Source: JAZDKP01 sp043802925
GTDB lineage: Bacteria; Fibrobacterota; OXYB2-FULL-49-7; JAEUSG01
Assembly (NCBI GenBank): GCA_043802925.1
Contig: JAZDKP010000170.1
Location: 1-26,508 of the forward strand
Direction: 5' to 3'
DNA length: 26,508 nucleotides
Part shown: in pieces, positions 1-7,083 of the stretch
Layout of the letters: the number at the start of each line of letters is the position of its first letter
Numbering within the stretch: the first letter of the stretch is position 1
Translations under genes and position numbers: made by a program
The notes under the pieces: generated by a model
What the model was told of the DNA's origin: nothing
Seen by the model: the letters and a program-made list of their open reading frames with translations, nothing else
Databases searched by the model: none

Positions 1-60
1 AACCAGGAGCCGCTGCCCGAAATCCTGTATGAATCGCTGCTGCCGCTCCTCGAACAATAA
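1..60 (+). CDS. C-terminal end of an unidentified protein (partial)
   Basis: Frame 1 is open from the first base and ends at a TAA at 58-60. It encodes 19 residues ending LPEILYESLLPLLEQ. Codon use is GC-rich and normal for the window. The next gene is on the opposite strand and ends at 91, so the pair would converge. Too little is present to name the protein, and the assignment rests only on the open frame. Confidence 0.45.
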   Translation, partial: NQEPLPEILYESLLPLLEQ

Positions 61-90
61 CAATGCGCTTTTACGACGTGTGAATATTGC

Positions 91-513
91 TTATAACGTA
101 ATCGGTGGCTTACCGCGCTTTGCCCGGATAAGGTTGATAGCCCGTAATACCGAAGGAATCCGGACAAGGCGCAGCAGCAGGCGGCGTTTGCTAGGGAAAT
201 CCGCCAACGTCAGGCCAATCAACATTGTCAAGAGCCCCTGCCCCGGCAGGAACAGCATCAGCACTCCCATCAACAGGATAAGCGCGGCCAGCAGGTTCTT
301 ACTAACAACAAATACCCGCCGCAAGACAGAAGGGCCACGCCCCTTTTCGGAACAATGGCTGTTCTCAAGAAAATAATCCTGCGGAAGTCGTATGATAAGC
401 AAGGGCAGGAACAGCAGGGTCCCAAAAAACATAACCAGCGAAAAAACACCGAGGATTGCGAGCAAGACCGGATGGTCATGGAACCAAGTGATGGGCAATG
501 AAAACAAGGACAC
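91..513 (-). CDS. Small integral membrane protein, PGPGW-type
   Basis: A protein of about 140 residues with a hydrophobic segment near residues 17-43 and a second near 73-100. The second is followed by a PGQG turn, a short hydrophobic stretch and a basic tail (FPSKRRLLLRLV, then IRAKRGKPP). This layout fits the putative transmembrane PGPGW family, whose biochemical role is not known. The frame could open at a GTG at 519, but a GGAAGG ribosome site is correctly spaced from the GTG at 513, so I chose 513. The neighbours give no functional hint. The family call is moderately sure. Confidence 0.7.
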   Translation of the reverse strand: MSLFSLPITWFHDHPVLLAILGVFSLVMFFGTLLFLPLLIIRLPQDYFLENSHCSEKGRGPSVLRRVFVVSKNLLAALILLMGVLMLFLPGQGLLTMLIGLTLADFPSKRRLLLRLVRIPSVLRAINLIRAKRGKPPITL

Positions 514-576
514 GGGCACACCTTCCGGTCTTTGGTTAACGGACGGACAAACGTAACCGGGTCGCGCACATAAAAT

Positions 577-600
577 AAGCCCGGAAGGAATTCCGGGCTT
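577..600 (-). terminator. Rho-independent terminator of the 643-1386 gene
   Basis: A perfect 10-bp inverted repeat (AAGCCCGGAA / TTCCGGGCTT) with a 4-nt loop lies 43 bp past the stop of the 643-1386 gene. Read on the - strand it is followed by ATTTTAT, a T-rich tail. It therefore fits a terminator for that gene. Confidence 0.8.
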
Positions 601-642
601 ATGAAAGGCCGTGGATCCGTGTGTACGTTTTATGTCAGACGA

Positions 643-1386
643 TTACTGACGTTCCACATTAAAACCAAAGCCGATACCCACGTTCCAATAGGGATTGAAG
701 AAACGCAGGTCCGGACCGTCGGTCAGAGGATCGATATCGCGCATCCATTTCAGTTTGACCGGGTCCCAGGTTGTGCCGACTTCGGCATGAATCATGGGGC
801 CGCCGCCCAATCCGAACAGACTGGCGAATTTGAGGTACCAGTCAAACGCGAGGCAGGCATCGGTGATGACGCCCGATTTCTGGATGATTTGCATGTGGTC
901 GTTGCCCAGGGCGCTGATGAAAGTTTTCTCGCTGGTGGCCGGTGTGGTGTCCGCCAGTTCATTCTTATATTTGATGATAAAGGAGGAGATGCCGACGCCG
1001 ACCTGGGGATACAGATGGATTCCGCCGGCGTTGATAATGCAGAAGCCGAGTGTACCCATGCCCGCGCCGCCGATGACGTTTAAATAGCTCTTGTAGGGTT
1101 GGGCTGAGGTCGAATCAAAGGTCCGGTTGTGCCAAAACGCGTACCCTTTGCCGCCCAGGACCCAGCGCTTGGCGCCAATGACATGGCCTTCGCCGCCGAC
1201 AGTCCAGTGCATGTTCGGAATTTTATCGCCGCTGATAAGGACATTGTTGTCAAGCAGGACCTCGTTCAGGGGGTCCATGTTGACAAATTTTTGTCCGAGG
1301 ATGGCGGAACCGTAAATTCCGTCCTGGGCAAACACCGAGGTGCATAACAAGGCTGTAACGAATCCAGCGAACAAGACTTTTAACAT
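643..1386 (-). CDS. Exported outer-membrane beta-barrel-like protein
   Basis: A 247-residue protein with a signal peptide (MLKVLFAGFVTALLCTSVFA, cleavage likely before QDG). The rest shows alternating hydrophobic and polar short strands with many Gly and aromatic residues (NVIGGAGMGTLGF, IHLYPQVGVGISSF). It ends in a strand of the form NPYWNVGIGFGFNVERQ, typical of small outer-membrane barrels. The start is supported by AGGAGG 5 nt before the ATG. It is a single-gene unit with its own terminator, and an AT-rich region upstream could hold its promoter. I do not recognise a named family, and the barrel fold is inferred from composition and pattern. Confidence 0.75.
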   Translation of the reverse strand: MLKVLFAGFVTALLCTSVFAQDGIYGSAILGQKFVNMDPLNEVLLDNNVLISGDKIPNMHWTVGGEGHVIGAKRWVLGGKGYAFWHNRTFDSTSAQPYKSYLNVIGGAGMGTLGFCIINAGGIHLYPQVGVGISSFIIKYKNELADTTPATSEKTFISALGNDHMQIIQKSGVITDACLAFDWYLKFASLFGLGGGPMIHAEVGTTWDPVKLKWMRDIDPLTDGPDLRFFNPYWNVGIGFGFNVERQ

Positions 1387-1541
1387 GAAACCTCCTCTTA
1401 GTTTAAATATTGGTTTACCATAAATCTATATTAAATTATTGAGGGATGAAAGAACAAAATAACCGGCTGGCAACGCGAACGCAGCGGCATGAGTCGTCCG
1501 AATGTCGCAAGCCGCTCCCTATGTTCCTTTGGCAAGAGCCC

Positions 1542-1570
1542 TTGACCCTCTCTTCCATTCTTATTATATT
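1542..1570 (+). promoter_or_regulatory. Sigma-70-type promoter of the ars operon
   Basis: TTGACC at 1542-1547 and TATATT at 1565-1570 are separated by 17 bp, the ideal spacing. Transcription would start near 1577, giving only about 14 nt before the arsR ATG. The -10 box is the left end of the adjacent palindrome. Confidence 0.6.
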
Positions 1571-1590
1571 TAGCTGAACAGCTAAATATA
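1565..1590 (+). promoter_or_regulatory. ArsR operator palindrome
   Basis: Two perfect 12-bp arms (TATATTTAGCTG and CAGCTAAATATA) are separated by AA. The last base touches the arsR start codon at 1591. A dyad of this type over the -10 box fits a site for an ArsR-family dimer, which would block RNA polymerase until arsenite releases it. The palindrome also fills the place where a Shine-Dalgarno sequence would be. Confidence 0.75.
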
Positions 1591-1956
1591 ATGAAACCCC
1601 TTCTCACCCACACCAAGGCCCTGGCCGACAACAACCGTCTGCGCATACTGGCCGCGCTTATCCGCGAAAACGAGCTGTGCGTCTGCCAGATTACGGACAT
1701 GCTGGCCCTGGCCATGCCCACCATCACCCGCCACATGGGACTGCTGGTGCGCGGCGGGTTTGCCGTGAGCCGCAGGCAGGGACGCTGGGTCCATTACCGG
1801 CTATCGGAACGGGCGCGGACAGGCGATCTCCGCCTGCTGCTGGTCTGGATGAAGCCCCTGCTTAAAAATGATCCGTTGATTCGAAAAGACGCCGTCCTGT
1901 TAAAACGCATCATCAAAGACCGGCCCGCACCCAGGGAGTGTTCTCCCAATGATTAA
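1591..1956 (+). CDS. arsR: ArsR-family arsenite-responsive repressor
   Basis: A 121-residue winged-helix protein. The N-terminal half reads KALADNNRLRILAAL, then ELCVCQI with Cys30 and Cys32, the Cys-x-Cys inducer site of ArsR-type As(III)/Sb(III) sensors. The recognition helix MPTITRHMGLLVRGG and the wing SRRQGRWVHYRL follow. The family represses its own operon and leaves DNA when arsenite binds the cysteines. It is the first gene of a same-strand cluster reaching 7067. The ATG abuts the operator and no Shine-Dalgarno motif is visible, so translation may start on a very short leader. The function is well supported by family and context. Confidence 0.93.
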   Translation: MKPLLTHTKALADNNRLRILAALIRENELCVCQITDMLALAMPTITRHMGLLVRGGFAVSRRQGRWVHYRLSERARTGDLRLLLVWMKPLLKNDPLIRKDAVLLKRIIKDRPAPRECSPND

Positions 1957-2003
1957 GTTCCTCTTTCTCTGCATGCGCCATACTCCAACAAAGGAAAACC
2001 ATA

Positions 2004-2654
2004 ATGGATAATCAGGAATCTCCCCAAACGCCTGCACCGGAACCGTGCTGCGGACCGGGTTGCGGCTGCAACACCAAACCTGCCGTGTCCAACAGCAAAA
2101 AGCTGTTTCTGGCCATTGTCATTGTGGCGGTGGCCGGCATACTGATATACAAGCTGGCCTTTCAGACACAAGCCGTAACCGCAGTCGAACCCGCGGGTTT
2201 TAACACAACCGAGATAACCAACACCCCACAGGCGAAATCGACCCCGGCCTCTTCCACTGTGGAAATACTTGCATCCATGAATGCGCTGAACGAAAAAGCC
2301 ATGGACAAAGATGCGGTTCTTGTCTGGGTCTCCGCACTTTCCGGTGGTCCGATTCCGGATGCCGTTCTTTCCGCCATCCGTTCCGCCCAACAAACCATTC
2401 AATCCAAAGGCGTATCATTAGGCCTTTACCAGCTTCAGCCAGGGAGCGCGGACCAGACAAACATGAGCAGCCAGATGACGCTGCCCGCGGCATTACTCCT
2501 CAGCAAAGGAAAAGGCATGAGCGTTGTGACCGGTGACATCACAACGGAAAAACTGATTCAAGCCTTCGTGGCCTCGAACCGTGCCGGTGGATGCTGCCCC
2601 TCGGGCGCGGGCAGCCCAAGCTGTCCCCCCGCGGCGGCACCCCAGGGAAATTGA
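2004..2654 (+). CDS. Cys-rich membrane-anchored thioredoxin-like protein
   Basis: A 216-residue protein. The N-terminus carries a Cys cluster (PCCGPGCGC, Cys15, 16, 20 and 22). One membrane span follows (about 34-53, LFLAIVIVAVAGILIYKLAF), then a spacer. The domain from about 85 to 190 resembles the C-terminal half of a thioredoxin fold, with a likely cis-Pro strand (MTLPAALLLSKGKGMSVVTG). It has no CxxC in the usual place. The tail has a second cluster (GGCCPSG then SPSC, Cys197, 198 and 207). The start follows AAAGGA. Its TGA overlaps the ATG of the CcdA-like gene, so the two are translationally coupled. I infer a role in thiol transfer or As(III)/metal binding at the membrane. No named family is recognised with certainty. 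Confidence 0.75.
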   Translation: MDNQESPQTPAPEPCCGPGCGCNTKPAVSNSKKLFLAIVIVAVAGILIYKLAFQTQAVTAVEPAGFNTTEITNTPQAKSTPASSTVEILASMNALNEKAMDKDAVLVWVSALSGGPIPDAVLSAIRSAQQTIQSKGVSLGLYQLQPGSADQTNMSSQMTLPAALLLSKGKGMSVVTGDITTEKLIQAFVASNRAGGCCPSGAGSPSCPPAAAPQGN

Positions 2655-3349
2655 TGCAGGGAACGTTGATTGAAACGCTCCAGCAATGGTCCGGCCACCC
2701 GCTCGGACTGCTGCTCGCATTGGCCCTGGGTGCGGTCAGCGCGGTAGCCAGCGCGTGTTGCACATTACCGGCCATGGGCCTTCTGGTGGGGTATTCCGGC
2801 ACTGGGTCGAATACGAACCGCTGGGCGGCCATCAAGTCCGCGTTATTGTTCGCAGCCGGGACCGTGCTGGCGTTAATGCTGGTTGGAGGCATCGCGGGTT
2901 TTATCGGGCAGACGGCTCAATTGCATCTCGGGCGATATTGGAAACTGTTTGCGGCATTGGCGGCAATATTCTTCGGCCTCATCACTCTGAAAGTTCTACC
3001 ATTCAGTCTTTCTTTGTCAGGGCTTGAGACCGGTGCGGTTTCCCTGCAAAAGCTCGGTCCCGTCTTATTCGGCCTCCTGCTGGGCGGCGCGATTGCGGTC
3101 TGCTCCCTCCCCTGCAATCCCGGCATCTTCATTGTGATGGGCGCAGCAATCCTGCAGGGTGATGTTTTCAGGGCCGTATTTCTGCTGATGGCCTTTGCCA
3201 TTGGCTTCAGCCTGCCGTTAAGCACGCTCGTACTCGGAATCTCTCTTGGAAAAGGAGCTCTTCAGGCAAAGTCGGCCGATCAATTCATTCGTCTCGTTTC
3301 GGGCAGCCTGCTGCTGATTGTCGGTTTTTACTTTCTGATCACTTTATGA
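2654..3349 (+). CDS. CcdA/DsbD-like transmembrane thiol-electron carrier
   Basis: About 231 residues with six hydrophobic segments, in the layout of the CcdA / DsbD transmembrane family. Cysteines lie in the first and fourth helices: CCTLPAMG (Cys35 and 36) and VCSLPCNPG (Cys150 and 154). These correspond to the paired cysteines that move electrons from cytoplasmic thioredoxin to the outside. The frame is open further upstream, but the ATG at 2654 overlaps the preceding stop as TGATG and gives the normal family length. The end overlaps the acr3 start as ATGA. With the Cys-rich protein before it, it may form a two-part thiol relay within the arsenic operon. The substrate is not known. Confidence 0.8.
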   Translation: MQGTLIETLQQWSGHPLGLLLALALGAVSAVASACCTLPAMGLLVGYSGTGSNTNRWAAIKSALLFAAGTVLALMLVGGIAGFIGQTAQLHLGRYWKLFAALAAIFFGLITLKVLPFSLSLSGLETGAVSLQKLGPVLFGLLLGGAIAVCSLPCNPGIFIVMGAAILQGDVFRAVFLLMAFAIGFSLPLSTLVLGISLGKGALQAKSADQFIRLVSGSLLLIVGFYFLITL

Positions 3350-4419
3350 TACCGGAGTCTTTCATGAAAGAGGGCGTTGTAAAGAATCTCGCATTCCTTG
3401 ACCGCTTCCTTACTCTATGGATATTCCTCGCCATGGGCCTCGGCGTACTGCTGGGTTACGTCGCGCCGGAGGTGGGTCAATGGATCGGTTCGCTGCACCC
3501 GGAAGGTTCGCAGACCAGCATTCCCATCGCCATCGGCCTGATTCTGATGATGATACCGCCGCTTGCCAAGGTTCAATACGAAAACCTCGGCAAAGTCTTC
3601 CGCAATACCCGCATACTGGGCTTAAGCCTTTTGCAGAACTGGATCATCGGCCCTCTCCTAATGTTCGCGCTGGCTGTCATATTCCTGCGCGACCAGCCGG
3701 AGTTCATGGTAGGGCTCATCATGATAGGACTCGCGCGCTGCATTGCCATGGTGATTGTCTGGAACGATTTGGCACAGGGTGACCCGGAATACGCGGCCGG
3801 GCTCGTGGCCTTCAACTCGATATTCCAGATTTTTTTCTACAGCATCTATGCCTGGTTCTTCATCACCGTGCTCCCGCCCTTCTTTGGCCTCACCGGGATC
3901 GAAGTCAACGTGAGTATCGGCCGCATTGCGGAAAGCGTGCTCATCTATCTTGGTATTCCCTTTGCCGTTGGATTCGGGCTCCGGGCAATCATGATCCGCA
4001 AAAAGGGTAAGGAATGGTACCACCGGGTACTGATTCCCCGAATCTCACCCATTACGCTGATAGCGCTCTTATTCACCATTGTAGTGATGTTCTCCATGCA
4101 GGGAAACAAAATCATCCAGGAGCCCTTCAGCGTGGCCCGTATCGCGATCCCGCTCCTGATTTATTTCGTGGTCATGTTCCTGGTCAGCTTCTGGCTCAGC
4201 AAAAAAGCCAAGGCCGATTATCCGAAATCAGCGACCCTCTCCTTTACCGCGGCCAGCAACAACTTTGAACTGGCCATTGCCGTGGCCGTCGGCGTCTTTT
4301 CGATTCAGAACGGCGCAGCCTTTGCCGCCACCATTGGGCCACTCGTGGAGGTACCCGCGTTGATTGGGCTTGTGAATGTCAGTCTGTGGTTTAAAAGAAG
4401 ATGGTTTGGTGCTGTTTAA
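3346..4419 (+). CDS. acr3: ACR3-family arsenite efflux permease
   Basis: A 357-residue, ten-span membrane protein of the bile/arsenite/riboflavin transporter superfamily. ACR3 hallmarks are visible: GLARCIAMVIVWN with the conserved Cys at about residue 132, the TAASNNFELAIAVAVGVF segment with its conserved Glu, and the end GPLVEVPALIGLVNVSLWF. ACR3 proteins export arsenite using the proton gradient. The ATG overlaps the upstream stop as ATGA. A second in-frame ATG (residue 7) is possible but the first gives coupling. It is the main inorganic As(III) exporter of the operon. Confidence 0.95.
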   Translation: MIPESFMKEGVVKNLAFLDRFLTLWIFLAMGLGVLLGYVAPEVGQWIGSLHPEGSQTSIPIAIGLILMMIPPLAKVQYENLGKVFRNTRILGLSLLQNWIIGPLLMFALAVIFLRDQPEFMVGLIMIGLARCIAMVIVWNDLAQGDPEYAAGLVAFNSIFQIFFYSIYAWFFITVLPPFFGLTGIEVNVSIGRIAESVLIYLGIPFAVGFGLRAIMIRKKGKEWYHRVLIPRISPITLIALLFTIVVMFSMQGNKIIQEPFSVARIAIPLLIYFVVMFLVSFWLSKKAKADYPKSATLSFTAASNNFELAIAVAVGVFSIQNGAAFAATIGPLVEVPALIGLVNVSLWFKRRWFGAV

Positions 4420-4450
4420 CAACTCCATGAAAGAACATTGCGTTTTCATT

Positions 4451-4513
4451 GTCATTCCGTGCTTGACACGGAATCCATCATTATATGGTGGATTCCCGCT
4501 TTCGCGGGAATGA
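4451..4513. repeat. Three-hairpin palindromic intergenic repeat
   Basis: The element begins GTCATTCC and ends GGAATGAC, so its ends pair. Inside are two compact hairpins: ATTCCGTG-CTTGA-CACGGAAT on the left and ATTCCCGC-TTT-GCGGGAAT on the right. Between them GAATCCA pairs with TGGATTC across an AT loop. The whole can fold as a cloverleaf. This type of repeat is widespread between genes in many bacteria and typically gives the spurious peptide VDSRFRGND, as it does here. It may limit transcription from acr3 into arsP. Confidence 0.8.
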
Positions 4514-4547
4514 CATTGTAATCAAAGTGCATTACTGGTTACAAACT

Positions 4548-5585
4548 ATGCAAAATAAAAATTCCGCCCTCCTTAAACGACTCACAGCCATCGCACTCCT
4601 TTTAGCCGCGTGGATCAACGTGTATGCCTTTCTCCGGCAAGCGGCCGATTGGCTGGCGTATCAGTTTCTTCCTTTCGGCAAAGGAACGAGGATAGGCGAT
4701 GCGGTCGCGTTCTTCTTTTATGACACGCCCAAAGTTCTGATGCTGCTCACGCTCATTGTGTTCGGCATCGGAATCCTCCGCACCTTCTTCACCCCTGAGC
4801 GCACGCGAAACATCCTTGCCGGAAAAAAGACCATCCTCGGAAACGTTTTTGCCTCGCTGCTCGGAGTCGTCACGCCGTTCTGCTCCTGCTCGGCTGTGCC
4901 GCTCTTCATCGGTTTTGTCCAGGCCGGCGTCCCTCTCGGCGTCACCTTTTCCTTCCTCATATCCGCTCCCATGGTAAACGAGGTCGCGCTGGTTCTGTTG
5001 TTCGGCCTTTTCGGCTGGAAAGTTGCGTTGCTATATATGTCTACCGGACTGCTGATTGCTCTCTTTGCGGGGCTGGTCATCGGCCGGTTGCGGATGGAGC
5101 GCCATGTGGAAAAATGGGTTTATGACATGCGCGTCAACTCAGCCGGAATGGCGCAAACAGAGCTAACCTGGGCGGAGCGAATTGACCAGGGAAGACAGGC
5201 AGTCAAAGAAATAGTGTTGAAGGTGTGGCCCTACATCGTGGCGGGCATTCTGGTTGGCGCAGGGATACATGGGTTTGTGCCCGAAGGGCTTATGGCGCGT
5301 ATTATGGGTGCAGATGCCTGGTGGTCCGTTCCGATTGCGGTGCTCATCGGAATCCCGATGTACAGCAATGCCGCTGGAATCATACCCATCGTTGAGGCCC
5401 TGCTGGCCAAAGGCGCGGCACTGGGTACCGTACTCGCATTCATGATGTCCGTCATCGGGCTTTCGCTTCCCGAAATGGTCATTTTAAGAAAAGTGCTCAA
5501 ACCGCAACTCATCGGCGTCTTCATCGCTGTGGTGGGAACCGGCATCCTCATCACCGGATATATTTTCAATGCAATCTTCAAATAA
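4548..5585 (+). CDS. arsP: ArsP/DUF318-type permease (organoarsenical or metal efflux)
   Basis: A protein of about 345 residues with eight or more membrane spans, of the ArsP_1 permease family. The signature TPFCSCSAVPLFIGF (Cys112 and Cys114) is present, followed by FLISAPMVNEVALVLL. Near residue 260 lies the second half-motif (IGIPMYSNAAGIIPIVEALLAKG). ArsP proteins export trivalent methyl or aromatic arsenicals; some relatives move Cu or Zn. The frame opens 21 codons earlier, but that extension lies in the palindromic repeat, so I chose the ATG at 4548. A small thioredoxin gene follows 12 bp later, a pairing common for this family. The substrate is inferred from the ars context. Confidence 0.85.
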   Translation: MQNKNSALLKRLTAIALLLAAWINVYAFLRQAADWLAYQFLPFGKGTRIGDAVAFFFYDTPKVLMLLTLIVFGIGILRTFFTPERTRNILAGKKTILGNVFASLLGVVTPFCSCSAVPLFIGFVQAGVPLGVTFSFLISAPMVNEVALVLLFGLFGWKVALLYMSTGLLIALFAGLVIGRLRMERHVEKWVYDMRVNSAGMAQTELTWAERIDQGRQAVKEIVLKVWPYIVAGILVGAGIHGFVPEGLMARIMGADAWWSVPIAVLIGIPMYSNAAGIIPIVEALLAKGAALGTVLAFMMSVIGLSLPEMVILRKVLKPQLIGVFIAVVGTGILITGYIFNAIFK

Positions 5586-5597
5586 AAAAGGAGCGAT

Positions 5598-5834
5598 ATG
5601 AAAAAGATTCAGATCCTCGGTAGCGGCTGCGCCAAATGTAAAAAGCTGGCCGAAACAGCGGACGCGGCCGCAAAGCTGACCGGGATTCCCTACACGCTGG
5701 AGAAGGTGACGGACATGACTGAAATCCTTAACTTCGGCGTCATGATGACGCCCGCGCTGGTGGTGGACGGAACGGTCAAGGTCTCGGGACGGGTCCCGGA
5801 CATCGAAGAAATCAAAAAGTTCATTCTGAACTGA
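5598..5834 (+). CDS. arsE: Small thioredoxin/glutaredoxin-like protein, ArsE-like
   Basis: A 78-residue minimal thioredoxin-fold protein of the TM0996/MTH895 type. The active site GSGCAKC (Cys11 and Cys14) lies at the end of the first strand. The cis-Pro strand reads MMTPALVVDGTVKVSGRVP. The start has AAGGAG at good spacing. It lies between the permease and arsF, the order expected for an arsE gene; in arsEFG systems ArsE and ArsF take part in reducing nitro-aromatic arsenicals. The fold is certain. The ArsE name rests on the neighbours. Confidence 0.8.
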   Translation: MKKIQILGSGCAKCKKLAETADAAAKLTGIPYTLEKVTDMTEILNFGVMMTPALVVDGTVKVSGRVPDIEEIKKFILN

Positions 5835-5849
5835 CACAAAGGAGCGAAC

Positions 5850-6374
5850 ATGCGCATAACGCAAAACAAAGTCCTCGCATCCGTCCGTTGGCTGGCCCTG
5901 TCCCTGCTGTTGGGAGCCTTGATGGTCGCGGGCGCTGAGAACAAATCAACGCAGAAGAAAAGCACCGCACCGGTCAAACCCGCGGTTGTTGTCAGTGAAA
6001 AGAAAGCAGCCCTTGCCGATACTTCCATCAAGCAGGAAGCGCGCCAGCTCGTGGTCTATTACTTCATGACCTCTTACCGCTGCCGCTCCTGCATCTTTAT
6101 CGAGAGCACTACGCGCAAAGCCCTTGATGAAAACTACGGTCCCGAACAGAAGAGCGGCCGCGTCGTTTTTAAAATGGTGAACATCGAGGAGCCGCAGAAC
6201 AAACATTTTGTCGATGAATACGGGGTTTACACCAAATCCGTGGTGTTGTCAGACCTCAAGAGCGGCAAACAGATGAAATGGAAAAACCTGGATCAGGTCT
6301 GGAACATGATTGGCCAGGACGACGCCTTCAAGGCCTACATCGTCAAGGAAGTGAAACCATATCTGGGTTCCTAA
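5850..6374 (+). CDS. arsF: ArsF-family exported thioredoxin-like protein
   Basis: A 174-residue protein. It has an N-terminal signal peptide or anchor (about 13-29, RWLALSLLLGALMVAGA), a Lys/Ala/Pro-rich linker to about 65, and a thioredoxin-like domain with strand LVVYYFMTSYRCRSC (Cys78 and Cys81). The downstream part (VVFKMVNIEEPQNKHFVDEYGVYTKSVVLSD) matches the ArsF family pattern. The family is described as a subunit for nitro-group reduction of aromatic arsenicals. The start has AAAGGAG. Only 15 bp separate it from arsE and 3 bp from arsG, so all three are co-transcribed. The active CxxC should face the periplasm. Confidence 0.85.
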   Translation: MRITQNKVLASVRWLALSLLLGALMVAGAENKSTQKKSTAPVKPAVVVSEKKAALADTSIKQEARQLVVYYFMTSYRCRSCIFIESTTRKALDENYGPEQKSGRVVFKMVNIEEPQNKHFVDEYGVYTKSVVLSDLKSGKQMKWKNLDQVWNMIGQDDAFKAYIVKEVKPYLGS

Positions 6375-6377
6375 GAC

Positions 6378-7067
6378 ATGGATTCACTACTCTTCGACCT
6401 TGGCATGGCCTTCTGGCTCGGAGTGATAACCTCCATCAGCCCCTGTCCTCTTGCAACGAACATTGCCGCGATTTCTTATGTGGGCCGCCGTGCGGGCAAC
6501 GTGCGCGGTATTCTTTCCGCAGGGCTGCTCTACACCCTGGGCCGGACAGTGACCTACCTCATTGTCGGCTTCATTGTCACCAAAGGTTTGCTTTCCATCC
6601 CGCATGTCTCGTTGTTTCTCCAAATCAATATGAACAGGATTCTGGGGCCCCTGCTCATTATTGTTGCCCTGGTCCTTTTCGGGCGGGTGGACTTCAGCAT
6701 CGGTGCAGGAGGCCTGTCGGACCGGATACGGCAGCGCGTCGACAAAGCGGGCATCTGGGGCGCGCTCATTCTCGGAATTCTTTTTGCCCTCACCTTCTGT
6801 CCCGTGTCCGCAGCGCTCTTCTTTGGCAGCCTCATTCCTCTGGCCCTCCGTCATTCCTCCACGGTGATAGTGCCCTCGTTGTACGGCATCGGTACGGCCG
6901 TGCCTGTACTGGCATTTGCCGCAGTCCTGGCCATCAGCGTGCAGGCCGTGGGCAGATTCTATGCCCACCTGACCGTTATCGAAATCTGGATTCGCAGGGG
7001 AATGGCCGTGATTTTCCTGGGCGCCGGCGTTTACATGACGCTGGCGCATACACTGCAATGGTTATGA
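6378..7067 (+). CDS. arsG: ArsG-family aromatic arsenical efflux permease (CcdA-like)
   Basis: A 229-residue membrane protein with six spans and the CcdA/DsbD-type paired cysteines: SISPCPLATN (Cys23) and LTFCPVSAALFFG (Cys141). The N-terminal pattern FDLGMAFWLGVITSISPCPL and VGRRAGNVRG are typical of ArsG, which is linked to export of trivalent aminobenzyl arsenicals and is always next to arsF. It is the last gene of the + strand ars cluster and converges on a nitroreductase 16 bp away. Its similarity to CcdA leaves open that it moves electrons to ArsF rather than, or as well as, exporting arsenicals. Confidence 0.85.
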   Translation: MDSLLFDLGMAFWLGVITSISPCPLATNIAAISYVGRRAGNVRGILSAGLLYTLGRTVTYLIVGFIVTKGLLSIPHVSLFLQINMNRILGPLLIIVALVLFGRVDFSIGAGGLSDRIRQRVDKAGIWGALILGILFALTFCPVSAALFFGSLIPLALRHSSTVIVPSLYGIGTAVPVLAFAAVLAISVQAVGRFYAHLTVIEIWIRRGMAVIFLGAGVYMTLAHTLQWL

Positions 7068-7083
7068 GCCTGCCACGTGTGGC

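Noticed and set aside
4485..4547. A 21-codon upstream extension of the ArsP permease
   Set aside because: It lies in the palindromic repeat, whose translation (VDSRFRGND) is a common artefact, and the ATG at 4548 gives the family start.
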